Below are positions 38,609-47,447 of a stretch of 64,000 nucleotides of DNA, piece after piece. Below the pieces are notes generated by a model. It did not search any database. It was not told the DNA's origin and was given only the letters and a program-made list of their open reading frames with translations. The number at the start of each line of letters is the position of its first letter. The stretch's first letter is position 1. Source of the stretch: Sinimarinibacterium flocculans (GTDB lineage Bacteria; Pseudomonadota; Gammaproteobacteria; Nevskiales; Nevskiaceae); assembly GCF_003201205.1 (NCBI RefSeq), contig NZ_QICN01000011.1, forward strand, positions 118,410 to 182,409, written 5' to 3'. Position numbers and translations under genes: made by a program.

Positions 38609-38801
38609 CTGTGGCTCTCTTTCGGGGGCGCGCCCCAGGACGTGAAATGCCGGCACGGCGAAGCACATTTGCGCGAATCAGGAATGCACCGGAGTCATGG
38701 ATCGACCGCGACACCGCTCCGCAACGACGACACCGCCACTCCCTGGACCGCCGACGGCTTCACCGATGAGCCGACGGTTGAATTCTTACACTTAAGTCAT
38801 T

Positions 38802-38820
38802 GCAAAGCAAAGTGCTTTGC
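38802..38820. promoter_or_regulatory. 8-bp palindrome over putative -35 element
   Basis: GCAAAGCA and TGCTTTGC with a three-base centre AAG. It covers the putative minus-strand -35 (TTGCTT) of the Ig-like lipoprotein gene, so it may be an operator. Confidence 0.3.
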
Positions 38821-39020
38821 GTGAACGGCAAAAAGCCATGAGGCCGCGGCCGCCATCCGTCCGTGGCCGCACCAGCATGGTGCTCGGCGACTCAGGCAAG
38901 GCCCGACGACCATGCGCTGGTTTCTGACACAAAACTTCAGAAATTGCGGTAAAAGCCGCACTCGGCGCCGTGATCGTTCCCCGCGACACAGTTTTCGTAC
39001 TGGCGGTGGCAAACGAAGAA

Positions 39021-39042
39021 CGGGCGGGACCGCTCCCGCCCG
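39021..39042 (-). terminator. Weak intrinsic terminator
   Basis: A 9-bp stem CGGGCGGGA/TCCCGCCCG with a CCGC-type loop just after the beta-barrel gene, followed on the minus strand by a T-containing stretch (TTCTTCGTTT). The U-tract is interrupted. Confidence 0.6.
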
Positions 39043-39066
39043 TCCGGTTTGGCGATGGCCGCGAAG

Positions 39067-39828
39067 TTAGAAGCGCACGATCCCCGACAGGCGGAAGGCG
39101 TCGTCGTCACCATCGTTCTGCGTGAAGTACTCGACTTGGCCGGCAATCGTCGGCGTGAAGAAGTAGCGCGTGCGCAATTCGAAGTTGTCGTTCTCATCAG
39201 CGAACGACAGCCCGGCGCCGACGCTGAACGCCGGGTTGAGATAGTAGTCGGCAGCGAACTCGAACACCTCGTCGTCGGCGGGATCGTCGAGAAACGTCAC
39301 GCTGCCCTCGAGGTTGAGCGCGGTGCCGCCGCCGAGGTTGGTGACATACTTGGCCTCGACGACGAGGTTGTCGCTTTCCTCCGCGCCCGGTGAATCTTCA
39401 TCGACGCGATCAAGACCGCCGGCGATGCGTAGGTTCGGCGACAGCATCCAGCCGATGCGCGCGCTGATCGTGTCGGTATCGGTGCCGGAGTTATCTGCGG
39501 TCGCATAGCCGCCACGCAGATAGAGCTGTTCAAACCAGAACTCGCCTTCCACGCCGATTCTGTCGCTATCCGCGTCGTCGACAGTGAGATAGTCGACGGA
39601 TACATTGCTCGCGTGATGTAGAAAGGCGGCTTCGGCAAGCGGGCGACCGCTGGTCGCCACACGATCCAAGTAATACGTGAAGCTCACATCGAGCGCGGAG
39701 TCGCCGGAGCCTTGGTCGGGATTAATGTCCGAATACCCGGCCTCGAGCTCCATCTGGTAGTCCTGCGCCTGGGCCGTCCCGAAGCCGGCGGCAGCAGCCA
39801 GTGCCAGCGCGAACGCTGTCTTTCTCAT
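39067..39828 (-). CDS. Putative outer-membrane beta-barrel protein
   Basis: A 253-residue exported protein with a signal peptide (MRKTAFALALAAAAGFGTAQA) and alternating strands ending in aromatic residues (YYLDRVATSG, LRGGYATAD, FELRTRYFFTPT) and a C-terminal Phe (SGIVRF), the usual barrel-insertion signature. It is a porin-like barrel with no nameable subfamily. The ATG at 39828 is chosen because the signal peptide begins there; AAGGAG lies nine bases upstream. The leader has alternative hairpins (39865-39931). Confidence 0.75.
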   Translation of the reverse strand: MRKTAFALALAAAAGFGTAQAQDYQMELEAGYSDINPDQGSGDSALDVSFTYYLDRVATSGRPLAEAAFLHHASNVSVDYLTVDDADSDRIGVEGEFWFEQLYLRGGYATADNSGTDTDTISARIGWMLSPNLRIAGGLDRVDEDSPGAEESDNLVVEAKYVTNLGGGTALNLEGSVTFLDDPADDEVFEFAADYYLNPAFSVGAGLSFADENDNFELRTRYFFTPTIAGQVEYFTQNDGDDDAFRLSGIVRF

Positions 39829-39864
39829 CTGGGAAATCTCCTTGGTGAGCAGCTTTATTGTGGT

Positions 39865-39931
39865 GTCGTGGCGCTCCCCCATTTGGTGCGCGCCACGACG
39901 GTGCAGTCTACCGAAGACCGCACCGTCGTGG
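39865..39931. other. Three-arm mutually exclusive hairpins
   Basis: Segment GTCGTGGCGC at 39865-39874 pairs perfectly with GCGCCACGAC at 39890-39899. The overlapping segment CCACGACGGTGC at 39893-39904 pairs perfectly (12 bp) with GCACCGTCGTGG at 39920-39931. Both hairpins use the CCACGAC block, so only one can form. The structure lies between the M13 gene and the beta-barrel gene on the minus strand and could be a terminator or attenuator. Confidence 0.55.
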
Positions 39932-39968
39932 TGGTTTTCACCCAGATGTCATGTACCAACAGCGGGCA

Positions 39969-42023
39969 TCACCAGATTTTCACGCGCTGTTCCGGTGCAA
40001 GGTACAGCTGGTCACTCTCCTTTACCTCGAAGGCGGTGTACCACTCCGGAATGTTGCGGACGATGCCGTTGACGCGGAATTCCGACGGCGAATGCGGATC
40101 GGACTTGAGGCGCTGCAGCAGATTTTCATCCTTGTAGTTGCGCCGCCAGATCTGTGCCCAGCCGAGCAGCACACGCTGCTCGCCGGTATAGCCGTCGAGC
40201 ACCGGCGGCTCGGGGTGCGCCATCTTGTAGGCCTTGAGCGCGATCGACAGGCCGCCCAGATCGCCGATGTTCTCGCCGATCGTGAAGGCGCCGTTCACGT
40301 GGTGGCCCGGCAGCGGCTCGTAGGCGTCGTACTGGGCGATCAGCGCCTTGGTGCGCTCCTCGAAGCGCGCGCGGTCCTCGTCGGTCCACCACGACTTGAG
40401 GTTACCGTCGCCGTCGTACTTCGACCCCTGATCGTCGAAGCCGTGGCCGATCTCGTGGCCGATCACCGCGCCGATGCCGCCGTAGTTCACGGCGTCCTCG
40501 GCACTCATGTCGAAGAACGGCGGCTGCAGGATGGCGGCCGGGAACACGATCTCGTTCATCCCCGGGTTGTAGTAGGCGTTCACCGTCTGCGGCGTCATGT
40601 GCCACTCGTCGCGGTCGATCGGCCCGCCGAGCTTGGCGACCTCGCGGTCCATCTCGACGGCGTTCGAGCGCATGACGTTGCCGACCAGATCGTCGGCCTT
40701 GACGACCAGGGCCGAGTAGTCCTTCCACTTGTCGGGATAGCCGATCTTCGGCGTGAACTTGGACAGCTTGACCAGGGCCTTCTCCTTGGTCTCGTCGCTC
40801 ATCCAGTCGAGTTCGCGGATGCTCGCTTCGTAGGCCTTCACCAGGTTGCCGACCAGATCTTCCATGCGCGCCTTCGCCGCAGGCGGGAAGTGGCGGGCCA
40901 CGTAGATGCGCCCGAGCATCTCGCCCAGCGCGTCCTGGGTCGCCTTGACGCCGCGCTTCCAGCGCGGCTCGAGCTCGCCGATGCCGTTGAGCGTGGTGCC
41001 GTAGAACGCAAAGTTTTCGTCGACGAACTCGCCGGACAGCAGCGGCGCGAAGGTCGACAGCAGGCGCCACTTCATCCAGGCGCGGATCGTCGCCAGGTCG
41101 GACTTGTGCAGGATCGTGTCGAAGGTCTCGAAGAAGCTCGGCTGCATCACGATCACGCCCGGCGACTGGCCGATGCCGGTCGCCTCGATGAAGACCGGCC
41201 AGTCGAAGTTCGGCATCAGCTCGCCGAGCGCCTCGAAGCTGTGCTTGTTGTAGGTCTTGTCGGCATCGCGCGACTCGACCTTGGTCCACTGCGCCTTGGC
41301 GAAGCGTGTCTCGAGTTCGAGAATCGCCGCCGCCAGGGCGTCGGCGCCGTCGACCTTGGCGAGTCGCAGCATGTTGCCGATGTGCGCGCGGTACTTCGCG
41401 CGGATCTCCGCGAACTTCTCGTTATCGTCGAGGTAGTAGTCGCGATCCGGCAGGCCGGTGCCGCCCTGGAACAGGTACAGCGCGTACTGCGAGGAGTCCT
41501 TGGCATCGGTATCGATGAACATCGGCATCAGGTAGACGCCGAGCCGCGTCAGATGCGCCAGCTGCCGGGCGAGCGCAGCGCGATCCTCGAGACCGTCGAT
41601 GCGCTTGAGTTCGCCGGCAAGCGGTTCGAGGCCGAGCTTCTCGACCCGGGCCTCGTCCATGAAGGCGGCGTAGTAGTCGCCGACCTTCTGCTCGTCCGAG
41701 CCCGGGGCGCGATCCTTCTTCGACGCCGATTCCTCGATGATCGTGCGCAGCTGCGCCTCGGCCTCGTCGGCAAGCCGCGTGAAGCTGCCGTAGTTGCTCT
41801 TGTCGGACGGAACGGGGTTGTTCTTCAGCCAGATGCCGTTGACGTGCCGGTAGAAATCGTCCTGCGGACGCACGGACGGATCGAACTGTTCGCGATCGAT
41901 CCCGGCGCTCAGGGGCGCGGCGGTCGGGGTGGCGGAGACGGACGCTGGGGGTTGCGGCGGTTCGGACTTGCTGCAGGCGACGAGTACGCCCGCGCAAATC
42001 ACGCCGATGGCGGATGCGCGCAT
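39969..42023 (-). CDS. M13-family (neprilysin-like) metallopeptidase, lipoprotein
   Basis: A 684-residue zinc endopeptidase of family M13 (PepO type). A lipobox (VLVACSKS) anchors it, and the mature domain begins with RPQDDFYRHVNGIWLK. The catalytic part shows VNAYYNPGMNEIVFPAAIL, GHEIGHGFDDQG (HExxH near residue 520) and GENIGDLGGLSIAL, which holds the third zinc ligand. Ends EQRVKIW as is typical. Probably cleaves peptides in the periplasm. Confidence 0.96.
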   Translation of the reverse strand: MRASAIGVICAGVLVACSKSEPPQPPASVSATPTAAPLSAGIDREQFDPSVRPQDDFYRHVNGIWLKNNPVPSDKSNYGSFTRLADEAEAQLRTIIEESASKKDRAPGSDEQKVGDYYAAFMDEARVEKLGLEPLAGELKRIDGLEDRAALARQLAHLTRLGVYLMPMFIDTDAKDSSQYALYLFQGGTGLPDRDYYLDDNEKFAEIRAKYRAHIGNMLRLAKVDGADALAAAILELETRFAKAQWTKVESRDADKTYNKHSFEALGELMPNFDWPVFIEATGIGQSPGVIVMQPSFFETFDTILHKSDLATIRAWMKWRLLSTFAPLLSGEFVDENFAFYGTTLNGIGELEPRWKRGVKATQDALGEMLGRIYVARHFPPAAKARMEDLVGNLVKAYEASIRELDWMSDETKEKALVKLSKFTPKIGYPDKWKDYSALVVKADDLVGNVMRSNAVEMDREVAKLGGPIDRDEWHMTPQTVNAYYNPGMNEIVFPAAILQPPFFDMSAEDAVNYGGIGAVIGHEIGHGFDDQGSKYDGDGNLKSWWTDEDRARFEERTKALIAQYDAYEPLPGHHVNGAFTIGENIGDLGGLSIALKAYKMAHPEPPVLDGYTGEQRVLLGWAQIWRRNYKDENLLQRLKSDPHSPSEFRVNGIVRNIPEWYTAFEVKESDQLYLAPEQRVKIW

Positions 42024-42202
42024 GGATGGCCTCTGAATGCGGTGGGTAAACGCATGGGAGCTTAAGCGCCGCGGCACACCCCCGCACCCGGAAATTCCCT
42101 CAAGTCGGACCACCAGATGTGATCAATGAGACGTATTAACTGTTATAGACAGCATTTCATCACAATTGCCTGCGTATACTGCGCGCCCCGCCCGGGAGAC
42201 CC

Positions 42203-42697
42203 ATGAGCATTTCACTCGAGCCCGCGGCCGCGACGGATGCGGCCGGCCTCTATGCCGAACTGGCGCTGCAGGCGCAGGCCCTGCTTGCCGGCGAACACGA
42301 CGCGGTGGCCAACGCGGCCAACCTCGCGGCGCTCATCTGGCAGCGCGTCCCGGACCTGAACTGGGCCGGCTTCTATTTCGCACGCGACGGCGAGCTGGTG
42401 CTCGGCCCGTTCCAGGGCAAGCCGGCTTGCGTGCGCATCGCCTTCGGGCGCGGGGTCTGCGGCACCGCCGCGGCGACGCGCACGACCCAGCTCGTCGCCG
42501 ACGTCCATGCCTTCGACGGCCACATCGCCTGCGACGCCGACTCCAACGCCGAGATCGTCGTGCCGCTGCTGCGCGGCGCCGAAGTGCTGGGCGTGCTCGA
42601 TCTCGACAGCCCGACTCCCGGGCGCTTCACCGCTGTCGATCGCGACGGTCTCGAGCGGCTCGCCGATATCTGGGTGGCATCGCTGCGTGCGGACTGA
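42203..42697 (+). CDS. msrC: Free methionine-(R)-sulfoxide reductase
   Basis: A 164-residue GAF-fold enzyme (also YebR/fRMsr) that reduces free Met-(R)-sulfoxide. The three conserved cysteines are visible in KPACVRIAFGRGVCGTAA and HIACDADSNAEIVVP. The GAF core and length fit the family. It lies 2.3 kb from msrB, the enzyme for protein-bound Met-(R)-sulfoxide. Confidence 0.93.
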   Translation: MSISLEPAAATDAAGLYAELALQAQALLAGEHDAVANAANLAALIWQRVPDLNWAGFYFARDGELVLGPFQGKPACVRIAFGRGVCGTAAATRTTQLVADVHAFDGHIACDADSNAEIVVPLLRGAEVLGVLDLDSPTPGRFTAVDRDGLERLADIWVASLRAD

Positions 42698-42743
42698 GGG
42701 CGGGTGCTGGAACTTTGCGGCGCGTCGGTGTATCACCTAGCGG

Positions 42744-44228
42744 ATGACGAACAAGGATTCTTCGCGCTGGCCGATCGTTCCGGCGCTGGTTCTGGCGCTG
42801 GCGAGCCTACCGGTTCATGCGGCCTGGGATGCGCTGCAGACGCTGCAGGCGCAGCGCGGTGCACGGGTCACCGCGGTGGCCGTCGACCTGGACACCGGCA
42901 AGACGCTGCAGTCGCTGAACGCCCAGACGCGGCTGTCGCCGGCTTCGCTGAGCAAGGTGGTGCTCGCCGCCGCCGCGCTGCAGACCTGGCCCGGCGACAA
43001 GACCTTCGCGACCAAGGTGCTGTCGATGGCGACGCCGGTCGACGGCCGCCTGTCCGGCGACCTGATCGTCTTCAGCGAGGGCGATGCCACGCTGGACCAT
43101 CAGGCCTTGTGGCTGCTGGCCGCGCAGATCAAGCGCGCCGGCGTCGGCCACGTGGACGGCGACCTCGTCGTGCAGGCGGCGCCGTTCGGCCTGCTCGGCT
43201 GCGAGACCAAGGACCGCTGCGATGCCCTCGCACGCAGCCACACCGCCTACGATGCGCCGCTGTCGGCCTTCGGCGTGGACTACGGCACCTGGTGCGTCGA
43301 TGTCATGCCCGACGCGCCCGGCACGCCGGCGCAGATCCAGAGCTGCGCCGCGGTCGACGTGCCGATTCCGCTGGAAGGAACGATTCAGACGCGCGGCACG
43401 CGCAGCAGCACCTGGCTGTGGCTGGACCGCATCACCCGGCCCGAGACCGAGGCGCTGGTGATGGGTGGCAGCGTCCACGCGGCCACTGACAGCGTGCGCC
43501 TGTACCGCTCGATGGCCGATCCGGCGCTCGGCGCCGGCCTGCTGCTGCGCGAGATGCTGGGAGAACTCGGCGTCGAGGTCGCCGGGCCGGTACGGGTGAG
43601 CACCGCCGCCATCCCGCGCGCCGCACGGCCGCTCGCGGTCGCGCACGGTCTGCCGCTGCGCGAGCAGGTCGGTCGGCTGCTGCGCTACTCCAACAACTAC
43701 ATCTCGGACGTGCTGACGCTGGCAATGGCGTCCGAGCGGACGCCTGAACCGGTCACCACGCTGGCCAGTGCGTCGCGGCCGCTCGCCGATCTGGTCGTGC
43801 GCGCCCGCGGCAGCGCCGGCTATCCGGGCCCGGCGGGCGAGGACGACCGGCCGCTGATGTTCAGCGGCAGCGGCCTGACGCCGGAGAACCGCCTGTCCGC
43901 ACTCGACCTCGTGGCCGTGCTGCGTCAGCAGTACCGCGATACCGAGACCTTCCCGTGGTTTTACGGCGGACTGGTGGTGCCGCGTCAGGCGCCGAGCCGG
44001 TTCCTGCGGACCGGGTCGCCGGCATGGAAGGATCGCGTCGCCCTCAAGACCGGCACGCTGAGCGAGCCGCACAGCGTCTTCGGCACCGCCGGTTACCTGC
44101 GCAAGCGCGACGGCGGCTGGATCGCCTTCGTCGCCCTGGTCAACGGACAGCCGCGGCGCGGGATTCCGGTCAGCGTCTCCCTCGCCGCGATCCGCAAGGA
44201 CGTCGAGAAGCTGCTCGACCGCTACTGA
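42744..44228 (+). CDS. dacB: D-alanyl-D-alanine carboxypeptidase/endopeptidase (PBP4)
   Basis: A 494-residue S13-family penicillin-binding protein, acting on peptidoglycan stems and cross-links in the periplasm. The three catalytic motifs are SLSK (near residue 67), SNN (near 315, in YSNNYISD) and KTGT (near 434). A signal peptide (LVLALASLPVHA) is present. The ATG at 42744 lies 46 bases after msrC. Its end overlaps the convergent yhhN-like gene by seven bases. Confidence 0.94.
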   Translation: MTNKDSSRWPIVPALVLALASLPVHAAWDALQTLQAQRGARVTAVAVDLDTGKTLQSLNAQTRLSPASLSKVVLAAAALQTWPGDKTFATKVLSMATPVDGRLSGDLIVFSEGDATLDHQALWLLAAQIKRAGVGHVDGDLVVQAAPFGLLGCETKDRCDALARSHTAYDAPLSAFGVDYGTWCVDVMPDAPGTPAQIQSCAAVDVPIPLEGTIQTRGTRSSTWLWLDRITRPETEALVMGGSVHAATDSVRLYRSMADPALGAGLLLREMLGELGVEVAGPVRVSTAAIPRAARPLAVAHGLPLREQVGRLLRYSNNYISDVLTLAMASERTPEPVTTLASASRPLADLVVRARGSAGYPGPAGEDDRPLMFSGSGLTPENRLSALDLVAVLRQQYRDTETFPWFYGGLVVPRQAPSRFLRTGSPAWKDRVALKTGTLSEPHSVFGTAGYLRKRDGGWIAFVALVNGQPRRGIPVSVSLAAIRKDVEKLLDRY

Positions 44229-44860
44229 GCGTCGAGGGTGGAGGCGGCGATCAGGCCGATCGACAGCCAGTACGTCGACAGGATCAGGCCCTGCGCGCCG
44301 ACATAGCGGCCGACGAACTTGCGGGTCCCCAGCGCACTGTCCGAGATCAGGAACAGACCGGCGCCGATCAGCGCCAGCAGCGCACCCGTCGACTGCAGGG
44401 CGCTGTAGCGCACCGAGGCGGTCACGGCCATGCCGGCGAGTACCAGGCCGTAGAGCAGTACCGGCAGCTTGAGCTTGCCGGCGCGCGGCAGCAGCAGCGC
44501 CGCGAACACCGCACCGTAGGCTACGAACCCGAGCACCCACCACGGCACCGGCCAGGCCGGCAGCCCGATCAGGAAGGCGGCCATGAACACCAGGTGCGCG
44601 AGCAGAAAGCTCGACAGGCCGCCGATGAAGGCCGCGTCGCCCTCGAACATGAGGCAGACGTCGCCGGCCAGCGACAGCGCCAGCCCGCCGAGAATCAGCA
44701 GGCGATAGTCCGACTCCGGCGCCAGCGCGGCGATGCCGGCAATCAGGATCGTGGTCAGCGGCTTGAGCGCCAGGAACAGCGGCGGCTTGGTTTCGCGCCA
44801 GTCGGCGACGATCGCCGCGAGCGCACTGGCAGCGGCCAGCGCCGCAATCAGCTTGAACAT
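44222..44860 (-). CDS. YhhN-family (lysoplasmalogenase-like) membrane protein
   Basis: A 212-residue protein with about eight membrane helices. It has the family segments [24 protein letters not shown] and [14 protein letters not shown], with the conserved Asp residues (GDVCLMF and SDS). Members include TMEM86 lysoplasmalogenases; substrate in this organism is not known. Start ATG at 44860. Diverges from msrB. Confidence 0.88.
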   Translation of the reverse strand: MFKLIAALAAASALAAIVADWRETKPPLFLALKPLTTILIAGIAALAPESDYRLLILGGLALSLAGDVCLMFEGDAAFIGGLSSFLLAHLVFMAAFLIGLPAWPVPWWVLGFVAYGAVFAALLLPRAGKLKLPVLLYGLVLAGMAVTASVRYSALQSTGALLALIGAGLFLISDSALGTRKFVGRYVGAQGLILSTYWLSIGLIAASTLDAQ

Positions 44861-44972
44861 GAAGGTCCCTCGGACAATGCGGTGTAGGGTAATGGAACGT
44901 TGCGTGCGGCGGGGTGGTCTTGAATCAGGTCCCGTCGCCTCGATCAGAGAAGCCCGACCACCGGAGTGCGCC

Positions 44973-45371
44973 ATGGAAAAGATCGTCAAGACCGAAGCCG
45001 AGTGGCGCGCCCAGCTCGGCGACGAGCAGTACCGCGTCACCCGGGAGGGGGGCACCGAGTGCGCGTTCACCGGCGCGCTCTGGGACGACCATCGCGACGG
45101 CGTCTTCCATTGCGTCTGCTGCGACCTGCCGTTGTTCGACTCGCGCACCAAGTTCGAGTCCGGGACCGGCTGGCCGAGCTTCTTCGATCCGGCGCAGAAC
45201 GGGCATGTGGTCAGTCGCGAAGACCTGAGCTACGGCATGCGCCGCGTCGAGGTGCTGTGCGCGCGCTGCGACGCGCATCTGGGGCATGTCTTTCCGGATG
45301 GGCCGAAGCCCACCGGCCTGCGCTACTGCATCAATTCCGCGGCGCTGGACTTCCACCCGCGCGCGAACTGA
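44973..45371 (+). CDS. msrB: Peptide-methionine (R)-S-oxide reductase
   Basis: A 132-residue MsrB. Two CxxC pairs for structural zinc (CVCC and CARC), the GTGWPSF motif and the resolving/catalytic region [11 protein letters not shown] (catalytic Cys) are all present. It reduces methionine-R-sulfoxide in proteins using thioredoxin. Start ATG at 44973. Confidence 0.96.
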   Translation: MEKIVKTEAEWRAQLGDEQYRVTREGGTECAFTGALWDDHRDGVFHCVCCDLPLFDSRTKFESGTGWPSFFDPAQNGHVVSREDLSYGMRRVEVLCARCDAHLGHVFPDGPKPTGLRYCINSAALDFHPRAN

Positions 45372-45426
45372 GCGCAGACTGTCCGGTCAAAATCGGCCTG
45401 TCCAACGTGGCCCGGAGGTGGGACGT

Positions 45427-45771
45427 ATGCTGAATCGATCCGCAGTCGTCGTCCGTTATCGCCAGCCGTTCGTGGACTGGATCAACCGCAACGATCCGAC
45501 CGGCGACGGCGGCATGACCCTGCTCGAGGCCAACGAGGACCCGACGGTCTATCTCGTCGAAGCCGAGAGCCGGCAGGAGTTCGAGCGCTGGCTGCGCCTG
45601 AACCACGACCTGATCTTCGAGGAGTTGCTCGATGACTGGTACAGCGACGAGACGCTGTGGCCCAGCGACCGCACGGTGGAGACGCTGAAGATCTGGTGCA
45701 GCTTCGACTTCCACTCGACCGTCCTCGATACCGGCGAGACGCCGGTCGAGGACGATGACGACGAAGACTGA
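45427..45771 (+). CDS. Hypothetical acidic protein
   Basis: A 114-residue protein rich in Asp and Glu with a strongly acidic tail (ETPVEDDDDED). Recognisable pieces are YRQPFVDWINRNDPTGDGG and LIFEELLDDWYSDETLWPSDR, which look like a conserved fold without a name I can give. Conserved Trp residues suggest a folded domain. 55 bases after msrB; a membrane-protein gene follows 33 bases later. Confidence 0.7.
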   Translation: MLNRSAVVVRYRQPFVDWINRNDPTGDGGMTLLEANEDPTVYLVEAESRQEFERWLRLNHDLIFEELLDDWYSDETLWPSDRTVETLKIWCSFDFHSTVLDTGETPVEDDDDED

Positions 45772-45804
45772 AAAAGCCGGCACGGAACGAAAAAGGGGGG
45801 CGCC

Positions 45805-46227
45805 ATGCACACCGCACTCAAGGCCTTTGCCGCCGGATTCATCTCGACGCTGCTGTTCCACCAGGGCCTGCTCGGCGTGCTGTATCTCGGCGGTCTCGCA
45901 CCGTTCGCGCCGTGGAACCTGACCGCCGTGCCGCCTCTGGGCGTGCCGGCGGTGATCTCGCTGGCGTTCTGGGGCGGGCTCTGGGGCATCGTGCTGTGGT
46001 GGCTGATCCGCACGGCGCCGGCGCGGCGGTACTGGCTGCGCGCCATCGTGATCGGCGCCCTCGGTCCGAGTCTCGTCGCCTGGTTCGTCGTGATGCCGCT
46101 CAAGGGCCTCGCACCGGCCGGCGGCTTCGATCCGAGGATCATCGTCGGCGCACTGCTGCTCAACGGCGCCTGGGGCTTCGGCGTCGCCGTGCTGATGCGC
46201 AACTGGCCACGGCTCGGCTGGCGCTGA
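45805..46227 (+). CDS. Hypothetical integral membrane protein
   Basis: A 140-residue protein with about four membrane helices (AAGFISTLLFHQGLLGVLYLG and AVISLAFWGGLWGIVLWWLI first) and a GFDPRIIVGALLLNGAWGFG segment near the end. A good Shine-Dalgarno (GGGGGG) lies before the ATG. It ends ten bases from the convergent moeA stop. No function can be inferred. Confidence 0.7.
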   Translation: MHTALKAFAAGFISTLLFHQGLLGVLYLGGLAPFAPWNLTAVPPLGVPAVISLAFWGGLWGIVLWWLIRTAPARRYWLRAIVIGALGPSLVAWFVVMPLKGLAPAGGFDPRIIVGALLLNGAWGFGVAVLMRNWPRLGWR

Positions 46228-46237
46228 AGGGCGGCGC

Positions 46238-47437
46238 TCAGCCGTCGAGGCTGAGCCAGCGCAGCACGTCCGTGGCCGTGTCCTCGTGCAGGCCGGGCAC
46301 GCGCAGCAGGGCGTTCGCGCGCGCCAGATTGCCGAGCATGTGCGAGGCCTGACCCGACAGCGTCCGGGCGTGCAACTGTCCTTGCGGATCGGCGTCGACG
46401 ACCGCCCGCAGCCAGAAGGTCTTCTCCTTCTCGCGACGCAGAGGCGCCGGAGCGCGCGCATGGCGCCAGCGCAGCGCGGGATCGCGCCCGAGCATGCGGT
46501 CGAGGGCGTCGCGCACGTAGACCTGCAGGTTCACCAGCACCGAGGCGGGGTTGCCGGGCAGCCCGAACAGCAGGCTCGCGCCGCGGCGCGCCACGTACAG
46601 GGGCATTCCCGGCTTCTGCGCGACCTTCCACAGCACGCGCTGCGCACCGAGCTGCTCGCTGACCGCCGGAATGAAATCGAAATCACCGACCGAGACGCCG
46701 CCGCTGGTCAGCACGAGGTCGGCGCGGTCGAAGGCGCGGGCCAGCGCCTCGCGAACGGCCTCCTCGCGATCGGCGACGTAGTCGATCGACAGCGGCGGAA
46801 AACCCCAGCGCGTGAGCTGCGCGTCAATCAGTGGTCCGTTGGCGTCCGGCACCTGTCCGAGCTTCAGCGCGGCGCCGTGCGGCACGACCTCATCGCCGGT
46901 GATGAGCACGGCGATGCGCGGGACGCGCCGCACCGCGATCCGGTGCGCGCCCGCGAGGGCCAGGGCAGCGAGCAGGCCCGGCGTCACCTGCGCGCCGGCC
47001 GCCGCCACGACGCTGCCCTGCGCCAGTTCCTCGCCCTCGCGACGCAGGTCGGTGCCGGGCGCAACCGCCTCGAGGACTGTCACGCGATCACCGTCGCGGC
47101 GGGTGAGTTCCTGTCGCACCACCGTGTCGGCGTTGTCGGGCAGCAGGCCGCCGGTGAAGATGCGCGCCGCCGTGCCCGGCGCAAGCCGGGTGCGGGCCGG
47201 CTGGGCGCTTGCCGCGACCATGCCGGCGAGCGGCAGCGTCGCCGGAATCGTGTGCAGGTCCGCGTGCCGCAGCGCATAGCCGTCGACCGCGCTCTGGTCG
47301 AACAGCGGCAGCGGGTGCGCGGTGCACGCCGGCGCCGCCAGCACGCGGCCGAGCGCCGCGCGCGTGGCGACGGTTTCGGCCGGCAGCGTCGGCAGCGCCG
47401 CGGCGACGCGGGCCAGCGCCTCGTCGACGCCGATCAT
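46238..47437 (-). CDS. moeA: Molybdopterin molybdotransferase
   Basis: Inserts molybdate into the adenylated molybdopterin to yield the active cofactor. The 399-residue product has the MoeA N-terminal motif DQSAVDGYALR, the GTAARIFTGG segment, the MPT-binding domain with LTSGGVSVGDFDF and the GLPGNPASV loop. Last gene of the moaA-moaD-moaE-moaCB-moeA set (minus strand), ten bases after moaCB. Confidence 0.96.
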   Translation of the reverse strand: MIGVDEALARVAAALPTLPAETVATRAALGRVLAAPACTAHPLPLFDQSAVDGYALRHADLHTIPATLPLAGMVAASAQPARTRLAPGTAARIFTGGLLPDNADTVVRQELTRRDGDRVTVLEAVAPGTDLRREGEELAQGSVVAAAGAQVTPGLLAALALAGAHRIAVRRVPRIAVLITGDEVVPHGAALKLGQVPDANGPLIDAQLTRWGFPPLSIDYVADREEAVREALARAFDRADLVLTSGGVSVGDFDFIPAVSEQLGAQRVLWKVAQKPGMPLYVARRGASLLFGLPGNPASVLVNLQVYVRDALDRMLGRDPALRWRHARAPAPLRREKEKTFWLRAVVDADPQGQLHARTLSGQASHMLGNLARANALLRVPGLHEDTATDVLRWLSLDG

Positions 47438-47447
47438 CGCTCGCCGC

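Larger units (their letters stand above)
38609..39066. other. 458-base intergenic region with palindrome and promoter-like sequence
   Basis: No credible gene. It contains an 8-bp perfect palindrome (38802-38820) and, on the minus strand next to it, TTGCTT with TAAGAA 16 bases further, a possible promoter for the Ig-like lipoprotein about 170 bases upstream of its start. The rest has lower GC content than its surroundings, and a terminator lies at its right end. Confidence 0.4.

Noticed and set aside
39858..42065. A 735-codon plus-strand open frame opposite the M13 peptidase gene
   Set aside because: It is a GC-rich shadow frame; the minus strand carries all M13 motifs and the plus frame has no recognisable domain.
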